This document shows, in pieces, positions 22,484-32,664 of a stretch of 64,000 bases of DNA. The position numbers and the translations under genes were made by a program. Under the pieces are notes generated by a model. The model made no database searches. It saw only the letters and a list, made by a program, of their open reading frames with translations, and was not told the origin of the DNA. Numbering within the stretch: the stretch's first letter is position 1; the number at the start of each line of letters is the position of its first letter. Source of the DNA: Filosporella fistucella (Eukaryota; Ascomycota; Leotiomycetes; Helotiales); assembly GCA_030077755.1 (NCBI GenBank), contig JAQJZZ010000010.1, positions 1,240,001 to 1,304,000 on the forward strand, read 5' to 3'.

Positions 22484-24748
22484 TAATTCTCCGTGTTATA
22501 ATACTTATAAGATATGGCATCAGGGCTGGCGTTTTGAGGAAGTGTGTGGCATAGGGCGGATAACGGATATGAAATGGTGACCAAGGGAGGCGTTGGAATA
22601 AAGGCTATCAGCGGAGGCTCGTGCATATTCATAATCAGAGCAAAGTACACTTTCAGAATCCGAAATTATAAAATTGATGTCGCAACAAGTGCATCAGCCA
22701 TACCACTTGACTTTTAGTTTTGTGGATTTGACTCATACTGTCTCACCGCTCAGCGCACGACTTGCTTCAGGTCTATGATGACCATTAGGCCCGATTTGAA
22801 TGCCCACAAAGTGGCATGTAAAATTTCAATCCCGCTGAACGCCAACCATTGTTGTCTCTAGTTCGGTGCCCATCAAGTAGTCTCACCGGAGACTCAGCAT
22901 CATTGACTGCCAGATTGTATGTCCTGTCTTGTTTCATCCGCATCCCTTCTTAACTCCTGGACTACAGACTAGGATATTATTAGGTCACATCTTGGATGAT
23001 AATATGGATCACGTACCGCCAAAGCCTCAGGGTTGACTCCATTTTCAATCAATGATATACAGATGGACAAGGTCCGTCTATCCAGACCAGCATTCTGTAA
23101 AGAAATTAGTCCTTAATCAAGCAATGTCAAGAAAACAACGGACTAGAAGCGTCGATATCTCGTGGAAGACATCGATAACTTGCCGCGCTTGCGCTTCACT
23201 GGTTTGTTTGTCTAGTCTGTTGTCGGTTTCTGAAGGCATTTTGACATGGGTTGTCTTCTTGAGGTTGATGTTTGTGCAAGGCGGGGACGAGGCTGAAGCT
23301 GAACGTGCGTGATAGCTGTGCTTCGACGTCTTGGCATTGTCGGAGGTTGTTGTTTTTCCGCTCCGGCTGCTTCGTTGGCGCCTGATATATCGGGCGAAGA
23401 TAACACTAAGCCAAATCTGGATACTAAATCACATGATTAAAAACTCACTTCCAAAGCTGTATCTCACCTCTGGTACTCAAGGTAACCAACCTAGAGCTGA
23501 GCTACTGTGTATATGGGTAAACAGGATACTTTATCCCCGAACAAACTTCCAGAACAATTTAGGACAATGTGCGGCTCTCACCTGGCAATACTTAGCCGGT
23601 GAGTAAAATATACTTTGTTGTCTCTATGAAAGAGCTAAAAGTTCAATACCTTATTGTTCCGAGCCTCTTTGTATTTAGTAATTCTCTTTCAGCTTGCTCT
23701 TAGATATCTTTATTATTGTCCCGAGAATAGTTTAGAGCTAGGGCCTTACCTAAACTTTTACTTTACTTGGGATATTGAAGCTACTCTTATTCTATTACTA
23801 TTCTTCTAAGTCTATTAACTAAGACGGAATGCTTGTATATGCCTGAGATTTAAAAAGCTATCTTATGTGAGGCTTGGCGATGTGTATTGTCCACGCCGTA
23901 TTCCCAAGCTGTACGCTTAAGGAGCCTGGCCTATCTCTCAGGGTCTTTTTAGCGGTAGTCCCAAGCCAGGCAGTCTATTTCCAAAAGCAGAGGAGATTTA
24001 CACATCCATAGATCGTGCTATGAATGAGCAGAGCGTCTTTATGGCTTACATGCAGATCAGGAATAGCGGAACGCTATATACTTTTCAACGACAGTTGGCA
24101 TGACGGGAAGGCCCAGGCTGGCCATAGCTCTCATGCACCGCCTCAATTGTCCTAGACTCACAGCTCGTGCATGCAGCACCTGATATACCATTGCACGGGG
24201 GACTCTATTTCGTTTTAAAGAGCAGCGAGAAGCTAGGACAATTTGTGGGGAGTTTTCGCAAATCTCTATCAAGATCGTCCTCTAGCTCCGCTATGTTCAG
24301 CGCCCCCCTATAAGCTGGACGGGCAGGCTCCGAGTGCCTGTGAATATCATATTTCCCACAGCCGACCCCAATGGAGCTAGCCGGTATCTGAAGCATATAG
24401 TCTACACCTATAATCTATCTATACAATACATACCCATTAGCTCGTCAGCAGCAAAGATGGCAGAAATGCGCTCCGCGGATGCCTTTCCTATACTGCTTAT
24501 AATCTGTATCCGAATTCATATGCTGAGCCTCTACCACCCTTTGCGATTTTGAAGTGACTAGATAGCCTCAAAAACCACCAGCGTGGTGGTATCGACGGTG
24601 CTGAATCTGAAGCCTTCCCTTCCAGATACGCCCAGCGGCTGTGTATTTCGTACAGCCTGTAACTCTGTACCGTGGGCTTCGTGAAGGCTTAAAAGTTCCG
24701 GAGGCATTCTCGAGCCAGACAAATTCGTTGGCATTTTTGTGAAAGTCC
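22484..24748. other. Intergenic region containing an AT-rich repeat-like island
   Basis: About 2.3 kb between two gene 3' ends with no intact gene. The part 23600-23870 is strongly A/T- and TpA-rich and unlike the flanks. The part 23870-24550 has several short frames broken by stops. See the separate repeat entry. Confidence 0.5.
23600..24550. repeat. Probable degenerate repeat or transposon relic
   Basis: An abrupt composition change to TpA-rich sequence (about 23600-23870) is followed by about 0.7 kb in which two minus-strand frames (24396-24205 and 24272-24057) overlap and read like pieces of one protein in different frames. C-to-T mutation of repeats (RIP) would give such TpA-rich tracts in ascomycetes. 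No terminal repeats or transposase motif could be identified, so the class is unknown and the call is an inference. Confidence 0.35.
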
Positions 24749-25552
24749 TCATCCAGCTGCACTTCCGCTCAGCAAGGCCATGAGCAGCTTACCTTCCTCC
24801 TGCTCATCAACGTCGACTTCTACATCATCGCCTGCATCTACATCCATATCCTCAGCTCTCTCCATTGTTCCCAATCCTCTCTGAACCCGCAGCATCAATC
24901 TCCTCATATTTTCCAGCTCATTCTCCATTTCCCCATCTTTGATGACCAGATTCCTCTGCACCTCCCCCTCACCATCAAATAAATCCACCAAGCCTTTCAT
25001 CTGCTTATACCCCTCCAGCTTCTCCCTCTTAGCCCGCCTCTCCTCATTTAATTGCACCAGTCTTTGCTGAAGAGTCTTATACTGTGCTGCTTGCTCTGGA
25101 GCCTTTTCCTCAGCATCAACGCTGAAATCCTCAGGTAATATTTCAATTAGACTTTCCTTCTCTAGGGAGGAAATTCAGTATTAGTCTCTTACAACCTGCA
25201 TTTCAATCAACAAAACCCAAAGCAACTCACTGAAATCTGCACCGCGCTCCTTCCACTCTTCCACGTCCCCATCCACACCTCGCTCTCCTCTTGCCCAATA
25301 AAGCCTATCAATTTGTTCCGCAACATGTCTCTGTGCCTGCGGCGCATAAACCAGCTTATTATGACTCTTCAGCAGACCATTTAACTTCTGCAGCACTTCA
25401 TCGATAGCTCTTTGACGAAGGGCATTGTCTTGAGTGTTGTTGTTTGAGGCAGTGAAGGCCGAGGAAGGGCGGATGGGCGTTGACAACGCAAGGATTTGGG
25501 AGCGGAGGAAGGAGGATTTGAGGTCGAGGATTGTTGGTGCAGAGGACGCCAT
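24749..25552 (-). CDS. fta4: Kinetochore (Sim4/CCAN complex) subunit Fta4
   Basis: Two exons, 25552-25231 and 25161-24749, encode about 244 residues. The N-terminus TILDLKSSFLRSQILALSTPIRP and the segment NKLVYAPQAQRHVAEQIDRLYW are characteristic of the Fta4 family (related to yeast Nkp1), an inner-kinetochore protein of the constitutive centromere network. The 69-nt intron rejoins RGADF-KKESLIEILPEDF. The second half is helical, with Glu/Lys/Leu heptads, and ends with an acidic Asp/Glu-rich stretch. The stop at 24749 gives a length typical of the family. Its upstream side faces the 3' end of the next gene. Confidence 0.82.
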
Positions 25553-26001
25553 ATTGCTTGATTTAAAGTGTGATTCAAGTCTGGTTGTCGAGGGGAAGTT
25601 GGGATGTTTATTGGTGTCGATACAGGAGAGCTATGCTTGACGCGATGAAGCCAGCTTGGGAGGTGGGAGACGCGACGTGACGAGGCTGCACGTGATTGGG
25701 GTGTATGTTGGATTTGAATCTGGAAAATAACATTCGGACGAAGGGCCGTAGTTTGATGGGTTGGTTGGAAAAATGATTTGCTTCTCAGACTGGCGTGGGA
25801 TTTATCTATCACAGAATAATACTAGAGAAGGCAAGCATATCAATGTGAACAGTCACACACAAAAGAATTAAACATCTCAGTAGAATGTATCCATTCCATC
25901 TATCGTCCTAAGCTATGCCTATCTTCAATCCGGCACTAATGTAAAAGGTAACCCTCATCCCCTTCATACCTCGCAAACCAGGCTGGTTATAATCATATAT
26001 C
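25553..26001. other. Intergenic region upstream of fta4
   Basis: About 450 nt that presumably hold the fta4 promoter. One minus-strand frame runs through it (25812-25381) into fta4 in another frame, and I treat it as spurious. Confidence 0.45.
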
Positions 26002-26340
26002 TTAACAATTTCCTTCTTTCATCAGAAGCCTCACACTCGGCTTCAAATCAAGCAAGTACGGTAACATGGCGCCAAAGAGAACGAGCACCCCAAGCCCAGC
26101 CACCAATTCAAACCATGGATACAATCCAAGGAATCCCCTCGCGCCCCCTAATCCAATCTTGGATCCACCATGAAAAAAGAAAGAGAATATTTGTAGTTTC
26201 GAATTAGGACTCAGTAATTTCATCGTCATCGTCGTAAGGTAAAGCAGGCAATATGCACAGGCGAATGCAATATCAAATTGACACAAAAACAATGAATGAT
26301 TGGATGTCAACCAAATCAGGGATCTACCCTTCATTGACAA
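26002..26340 (-). CDS. Uncertain small two-helix membrane protein ORF
   Basis: A 112-codon open frame directly downstream of the Gln/Ser-rich protein gene on the same strand. It predicts two hydrophobic segments, around residues 17-40 and 77-95 (LVAGLGVLVLFGAMLPYLLDL), and a short charged C-terminus. I do not recognise it. It may be the 3' untranslated region of the upstream gene, an alternative last exon, or a real small membrane protein. Only the openness and hydrophobic pattern support it. Confidence 0.25.
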   Translation of the reverse strand: MSMKGRSLIWLTSNHSLFLCQFDIAFACAYCLLYLTTMTMKLLSPNSKLQIFSFFFHGGSKIGLGGARGFLGLYPWFELVAGLGVLVLFGAMLPYLLDLKPSVRLLMKEGNC

Positions 26341-26351
26341 ATTTTCGCTCT

Positions 26352-28049
26352 CTATGAGAGAGAGCTCTTGCGTTTCTCGGCTGAGGTGAGGACAAGCATC
26401 GGTGCTTTTCTTTCACCATCTGTTGGTTCTGGCCTCTTTCCCCCGTTCTTGAAAACGGCTGCAAAACTCCCACCAACGGAAGAGCCTTCATCGCTGCTGA
26501 CACTAGCGGTGGTAAAAGCACTGTCCATCGAAGCAATGGACTTTCGTTCCATGGAGCGCTCCTTTTGGCGGGAAGATGGACGATCGGAGCCAATAGCACC
26601 GTGAGCTGATGTCCGTGGGCTACCATGGCTGGGTCTTCCGGAAAGACTTCCACTTCCACTGCGACCGCTATCTGAATCGTTGTCTGATGCAGAAAATGCA
26701 ACCTCGCCGACTTCCGAGACAGGAGACATACTACCGGAGCCAGCACTGCCAGGTGCTCTTCGTCGCTCTAATCCTGCACGAACCAGATTGTGAACCGCAT
26801 TTCGGCGTGTACGAGTAGCAAAGTTCTTGCTTCCTTCAAATTTGGTCGTAGGTTTGGAGAGCAACTCATCCAAAGGAGGTGGGCCACGAGGTTGGCGGAT
26901 TGGGTGCTCACCAGCACGAGCTTGTCCTGGTCCAAATCCCGACACGACGGGGGTTGATGGAAATCCCATACTTTTCGGGAGAAGAGCAGATTTTGGTCCC
27001 TCATAAGAAGTTGTGATATCAGTGCCAATTGCCATAGAGTTGGCTTTGCGGTGCCCACGTCTAAACGCACCCGCAGATGGTGGAGGCAAAGGAGCATGGT
27101 CCTGAGGAGGGGATTGAGATTTCTTTGGAGGGCTGATACTTCTTGTGAAAGTTGGCGTTTCCGATTGTGGAGGTGGAGAGACTTGGAAGCGAGGAGTTCC
27201 GTGCTGTTGGGGTGGAGAGTAATTGGCGGTCTGCTGAACAACTTGCTCGTATTGATTTTGTTGCACACCATTATCCATGAAGTAACTTTGTTGTCCAGTC
27301 ATTGGGTTGTAGTAAGAGTAGACACCAGGTTGAGCACCCATTACTGGAGTAATGATGGGTTGCATGTTGTTCTTGACTTGTTGCTGCTGGTACATACCCA
27401 TATTCTGTGGTGTGATTGGTGGCGTAGCAAATTGTTGTTGCATTTGGTTTCCCATTCCGAGATTCATGCCTTGGAACTGCTGGGCGGCTGCTTGAACGTT
27501 GATGAGTTGCTGCTGGAGACGTTGTTGTTGCTCTGCAAGGTACATGTTGGTAGCTACTAGTTGAGCGTACAAGTTTGGATCCATTTGCTCTTGGCCGTGC
27601 TCGTCAACCAGAATCTCTGGTGGAGCAAGAATCTGTTCTGGGACAGAATACATCTGGCGGCTCTCATTCATGCGTTGGTAGCCATTCTGTTGGCCAAAGT
27701 TGTTGGAAGTCTTCGGGCCACCATACGAATCCTTGTCGGCGTACATGCTGGAGGCGAGACCGGTGTTGTGTTTCAACTGAGTGGGAGGCGCAGTTGAAGG
27801 GAAGGTGCTCGAAGTTGCGGACTTTGGAGCCGTTCTCAAGCCTGCGAGCAGATGGGAACGAGACGTGCGAGGGGTGGGCGCCCCATTATCCTGAGGGTCC
27901 GATGGCTTGACGGGTTCAAATGAGAGGCGTTTGATGTTTGTGCCATTTGCTCGTCTGGAAGCAAAGCCAGAACCGGGCATACCCAGACCATTGCTGGAAG
28001 GGAAGTTGTTGTAGGACATCTGAGCAAGACCGCCTGCGTCCATACTCAA
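26352..28049 (-). CDS. Conserved Gln/Ser/Pro-rich disordered protein
   Basis: A single uninterrupted frame of 565 codons. The start MSMDAGGLAQMSYNNFPSS is followed by RRANGTNIKRLSFEPVKP, a Gln-rich helical region (MYLAEQQQRLQQQLINVQAAAQQ), then Tyr/Gln/Pro-rich prion-like sequence and Ser/Pro/Arg stretches. Near the C-terminus is a basic, probably folded piece (FATRTRRNAVHNLVRAGLERRR), then Ser/Gly-rich sequence and VFKNGGKRPEP. I know of no assigned function. The composition resembles fungal mRNA-granule or signalling-scaffold proteins, but no RNA-binding domain is visible. Many SP/TP sites suggest phosphorylation. A CT-rich tract (minus strand) around 28750-28880 suggests a 5' leader of about 700 nt. 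Confidence 0.8.
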   Translation of the reverse strand: MSMDAGGLAQMSYNNFPSSNGLGMPGSGFASRRANGTNIKRLSFEPVKPSDPQDNGAPTPRTSRSHLLAGLRTAPKSATSSTFPSTAPPTQLKHNTGLASSMYADKDSYGGPKTSNNFGQQNGYQRMNESRQMYSVPEQILAPPEILVDEHGQEQMDPNLYAQLVATNMYLAEQQQRLQQQLINVQAAAQQFQGMNLGMGNQMQQQFATPPITPQNMGMYQQQQVKNNMQPIITPVMGAQPGVYSYYNPMTGQQSYFMDNGVQQNQYEQVVQQTANYSPPQQHGTPRFQVSPPPQSETPTFTRSISPPKKSQSPPQDHAPLPPPSAGAFRRGHRKANSMAIGTDITTSYEGPKSALLPKSMGFPSTPVVSGFGPGQARAGEHPIRQPRGPPPLDELLSKPTTKFEGSKNFATRTRRNAVHNLVRAGLERRRAPGSAGSGSMSPVSEVGEVAFSASDNDSDSGRSGSGSLSGRPSHGSPRTSAHGAIGSDRPSSRQKERSMERKSIASMDSAFTTASVSSDEGSSVGGSFAAVFKNGGKRPEPTDGERKAPMLVLTSAEKRKSSLS

Positions 28050-28926
28050 GGTGTGATGTTGTACAGGTGGAGTGACGAGTGAGAGGATTTTGTGGTAGGG
28101 TTCGAAGTGATCGTGGGGTCGACTTTGAGAACGAAGGGAGTCGATGGGCCAGGTGGATTTCGAAATTTATTAGAGGAATTAGATGATGGAACGAGTCGAT
28201 CAATGTGTACGTATGAAGAGGTCGAAGAATTATGTAGTGGAGAAAATAGCTCGTATGCTGAGCAGAGGCAAGCCTTTGAAGCAGGCAACAATGAAGAGTG
28301 TCGGAAAGTTTTGCAATGAATAACTTTGCTCGTGGATCCAAGATGAGAGACCCAAAACCAGATGGACGAGGAAACAAAACGCGTGACAGACTATGTAGTC
28401 GTTGGTTGAAATTACAGATGTGTTTTTCTATGCGAGATGGTAAAAGCAGAAAGTGCTCAAGTAAAGATGCTGGATCTGGTCGGAGAAAGCGCGATGCGAT
28501 GCTCTGCAATCAACAAAGAGCGACCGAGAGTTGTTGAAAGCGGACAAAAACGGATCCGTTGTTTGTATCAGGTCTGGGTGGACGAAAGGAGGCCAGAGAT
28601 GATGCAAGAAGCTGTTCCCGGATGATGGATCGAAGGCGAAATGGATGAAAGGGACAAAGACCAAGGTAACGGATTGCAGGTACTGTAGTTGATGTTTGAC
28701 GAAGAGCGAAGAATCTGGTGAAAAACTCGGAAAGTCGACTCTCAATTCCAAAGCCACGTCTCTGTGCTGTGATTATCACTCACTCTGGGAAAAGAGGATG
28801 AGAGGAAGAGGGGCAACGACGACGACAACGACGAGAGGAAAAGAGAAGGGCGGTGTGGTTGTGAAGGATGAAGAAAAGAGAGGAGGAGGTTTGTAGTTGG
28901 ACAAAGACGATTTGATGGCGGCGGAT

Positions 28927-28985
28927 GGGTAGGTTAGGTCAGGTTAGGTTAGGTAAGGCCAGGGCAGGTCTGGTTAGGTTTGGGG
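28927..28985. repeat. Degenerate GGTTAGGT interstitial repeat
   Basis: Tandem units of the form GGTTAGGT with variants (GGTCA, GGTAA) over about 55 nt. They resemble, but are not, the fungal telomere unit TTAGGG. Confidence 0.6.
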
Positions 28986-29333
28986 TGGTAAGTGTAGGGT
29001 GTGTGGTTCGGCCAGTTTGTTGGTGTGGGTTCCTGTGAGGTGGGCTTTTGGTGGTGGTGTGGTGCTTCCATTCAGTCACTCCAATCCAGTGGTATGAGTG
29101 AAGATTAAGCAGACTAGACTGAAAGGGGAATCGATCATGGAAGGACTGGGATTGTCGCAGTAGAGTGTACAGGACCAGGTAGGAGTGTGAAGTCTTGATT
29201 TGTCCAAGCAGCGCTCTTCCAAAGTGGTTCACAAGACGGGAGCCGAGAAGGGTGTGGCTTTGATTGGCCCAGTCTTGTCGACACAAAAAGCCACCCCTTA
29301 AGATCTGACCCGTTCGAGAACTCGGAGCTGGAG

Positions 29334-29359
29334 GTACAGTACAGTACAGTACCTGTACC
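29334..29359. repeat. Short GTACA tandem repeat
   Basis: Four near-perfect copies of a five-base unit (GTACA/GTACC), a small microsatellite in intergenic DNA. No function inferred. Confidence 0.6.
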
Positions 29360-32300
29360 AGTGAAGGGGACGGGAGGTTCTTGATTGTGAGCCTCGTCGA
29401 AGAAATCCTGAGGTTAATTTTGAAAGGTGAATCGGGCTGACAGGTAATAATAACGATAACGAGATGCTCAGGTGTAATCAAGACGCATAGTCATGAAAGT
29501 TTGTACCCCTAATTTGCTTGCAAGACTTTGGTTTGACTAGGGAATTGCGAGGGTGCACTTGACATCAGATCAATTTCGTCCAGGGACTTTTAGGTGCTGT
29601 TTCTCTGCTGGTAAACCACCTCAACTTGCTCCGTACAATCCGATGTCCAGTTCGGCTGGGACGAATGCTAGGTTAGGGGACAGGCACTGAACTGATAGTA
29701 GAACTTTGGACAAGGAATTAAGCCCTGGTGTTTTCGAACAACGGTCTGCTGTTTCCTGTCTGCAGAGTGCAATGTTGCATTGGTTTTACTTGGGACACCA
29801 GGGGCAATTAAGCATCACTTCTTTGCACCATAACAGCAACAACCGAGTGACAAGCTGCAATCACTACTCTAAATCATAAAACTTCCTATCCTCCAATTTC
29901 CTGCTTCCCAAAAAAGGCTTTCACTCTCTTCACCAGAGTCTGAAATAGACTATTTGGCCATCTATACATGGCACTTCATCAAAGGATGCCCCTCAGCTCA
30001 CACAGCCTGAGTGGAGCTATTACTGTATTTGAGTCTTCTCCTTTTTTGGCTCACGCGTGTTTCCCTCATCACCTCAGGCTTCGTGGCTTGGCCTAAAAGT
30101 ACCTTCAGATATCCTGGCTCGTTCTCTTTTCCTTCATGCAACCTACCAATCAATGCCTCTCCTAGTCCCCTCCTTGAGCCCTGTGCCTCGCCTCGCCTCG
30201 CCCCTTCGATGTTTGCAGATGACTCTGGTTGTTGGTGGCCAATTGAACCTCGCAAAGAGTCCTTGAACATTCACATTCACATTCAGCATCATCACGAAAT
30301 CTGAATATTGCATAATAATGATGGGATCAACTGACAACACATCATCTCGTTTCTTGCTCTTCAAAGCCTCCGATGCCTATCAACTGGACGATATGTCGAG
30401 TCGGTATCATCTCACCAAATCAGCGGTTCGCATCGCCAACTCTGACTCTTTTGGCCTATGCTTCTGCTTTTGCTTTCCCCTCGTGTGTCTCGGAGGCCAG
30501 CAATGCGCACAGATGTATGTTCAGGGGCTCCCGCTATCCTTCCGACGATCTGCTGTGAAAGACCCGCATACTGCCATGCCATGCCATGTTGCCATGCATA
30601 TGCATCAGCCTTCAGGGCGCTTGTGAGGATGCAAGGCGCAGACTGGCAGGACAGAAAGAAGAGTTCCATGAGGAGGGACTATTTCGTCCAAGGGTGAGGG
30701 CAAGTAGTGTGAGTGAGTGCAAGTGCAAATGCAAGCAGGAGACAAACAAGTCATAATTCCAGGTTCTTTCCGGCTCTGCATCTATTGGCGCATCCATTCC
30801 AATTCTCACCAAACCTCGACTCCTTCTCCGGATAGTCTGATCTTTTTCTTCGCCTGGCTATCCATATCCCCTCCCATCCCTTACTGCACTTAGTACTGTA
30901 GGGCCCCTCCACTTGCTGCCGCCTCCACTGCCTACTCGCTCACTATGTCAGCTTCTTTTAGCCGTTGCAACCTCGCCACCAGGATTGGATCGGTGGAGAG
31001 GCAGAACGCATCGTGAGTTGGCTCCGTGTCATCCAATTGAAGCTGTGTTGCAGCAATCTCGCGGTTAAGGCGCGTCCACAGAGCTTGCTCATTTGCTGCG
31101 TGTACTCTGACGAGTCGATTTTTCTCTTCTTGCCTTGCCTGTCTGTAGTTCTCGAATCAAATAAAATGCATCTGGATTGTCCCATCGAGATTCAAATTAC
31201 TGGAGCACATGGGGAAATAAGAGTCTTTCCCGCGCGTCTGATACTCTTGCAGAGTCCTCACAGGCTCGTGCTGATGCTTCGAAATAGCTTCCCGTCAGCA
31301 CTGTGCTGGTGTCCTACTCGTAAATCTTGATATCTGCTCCTCCGAGAATCGAAAGTAATTGGCTCTGTCACTCTGTGTGGAGTAAACAATACACCTATTT
31401 CTATCTGCAACAGTTAAACCCCCGTCCTATCCACAATTGTACTCACTTCCAAACACGGTGCACGCGCAAGGGGATTCGTCGGTGCGCTTGTCTCGTGTGT
31501 GTCTTTTCAATATGTGTCAAATTGTCAATCGAGTCCATTATCTCGTCCCATTCCTTCCCCATGCTCTCCTTGAACCGCTTCTAGCATCCCCTTCCCTCAA
31601 GTCCCTCGCAATCGGCCGAGTTTTTCGCAGAGCCGTTGAAAATACGGAGGTGAAACTGCAGCAATGACCATCGCAAATCGCACTCAATCATGCTCGCGTC
31701 AGCCTTCCCTCTCAGAATGTACGAAATACACGAACCTATTTCTGTAACAACGCCAGACCTGGCATCTTGCCCGACTGAAACAAAGCTCGTCGCGCTGGGA
31801 CGTTTTTTTTTTCAGGGACTCGACAGGGCCCCTCGCCCTCACCAGAGCCAGACGAGCCAGACAATAATAATGTTGCACCTGGGAAGAACTCGCCACCTCA
31901 CCTTCCATGGCTGCATGGGCACAGGTGTGGACTCTGAACGTGCCTGATAAGGCTGGACGGAAATGAAGATCGGCTTCCCAATTCCCGCTTCAGGACGGTA
32001 AGGGGAGATTGAAATTGAGCTTGTCGCGTGCGAAGTGGTCTGCACACCAGTGACGCCACCAAGACGCGTTCGAACGTGCCCTGGGGACATTGACCCGGCG
32101 ATGTGGTCGCCAGGAGGGAAGAATTGTCGATCACGATTCACGATAGATTTGAAGATTCAACCTCGAACGACCGAACAGACGGGCGTGCTTTGGCTGACGA
32201 TCGATACTTTTTCTTGCGACAATGGAATGTTCACCGAAGAATGTTGGAAACTCTGTCATGCAGTGTCATACTGACATTATTCTGGAAGACAAGCAAACTG

Positions 32301-32664
32301 GACATTCAGACGACGACAACGCGACTCGGCTACAGTTCCAGCGCAATTTTATTCTGCGAAAATTATGCACTTCGTGAGACTGTACTAAGTCCGTCAAGCC
32401 TGTACCCATGCACAAGATTTTTGCAATTATATATTGAAAATAAATATTGATTCGTTATACGAGATTGAGTGGGTATTTGATTCTGGGATAATTCGCCAGA
32501 TGTTCGGTTCAATTTACTCCAGTACCCCAGTCTCCATATTCCAGAAGACCCTCATTCCAAATCTCAAGCCCGATTCCCTACTTTTCTAACCCGCATATCT
32601 GAAGCCGACGCCTGCCCATCATCTTCACAGAAAACTACAAGTCCGTATCTGCATTCCTTCCCGT

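Larger units (their letters stand above)
28050..32664. other. Long gene-poor region with leader, simple repeats and no clear gene
   Basis: About 4.6 kb. The first 0.8 kb is probably the leader and promoter of the gene ending at 26352. Between 28900 and 32660 no frame has a recognisable domain. The longest (29481-28939, minus, 180 codons) is low-complexity Thr/Pro/His text antisense to GGTTAGGT-like repeats. It contains short simple repeats and CAT/GCCATGCCAT runs near 30580. An unannotated non-coding RNA cannot be excluded. Confidence 0.45.

Noticed and set aside
27051..27910. Long plus-strand frames inside the Gln/Ser-rich gene
   Set aside because: They are antisense shadows of CAG-rich codons of the 565-codon gene on the other strand.
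28927..28985. Genuine internal telomere
   Set aside because: Units are GGTTAGGT variants, not the TTAGGG repeat, and the array is very short; kept only as a degenerate repeat.
28939..29481. 180-codon minus-strand frame
   Set aside because: Low-complexity Thr/Pro/His text antisense to GGTTAGGT and GGTGGT-type repeats, with no domain.
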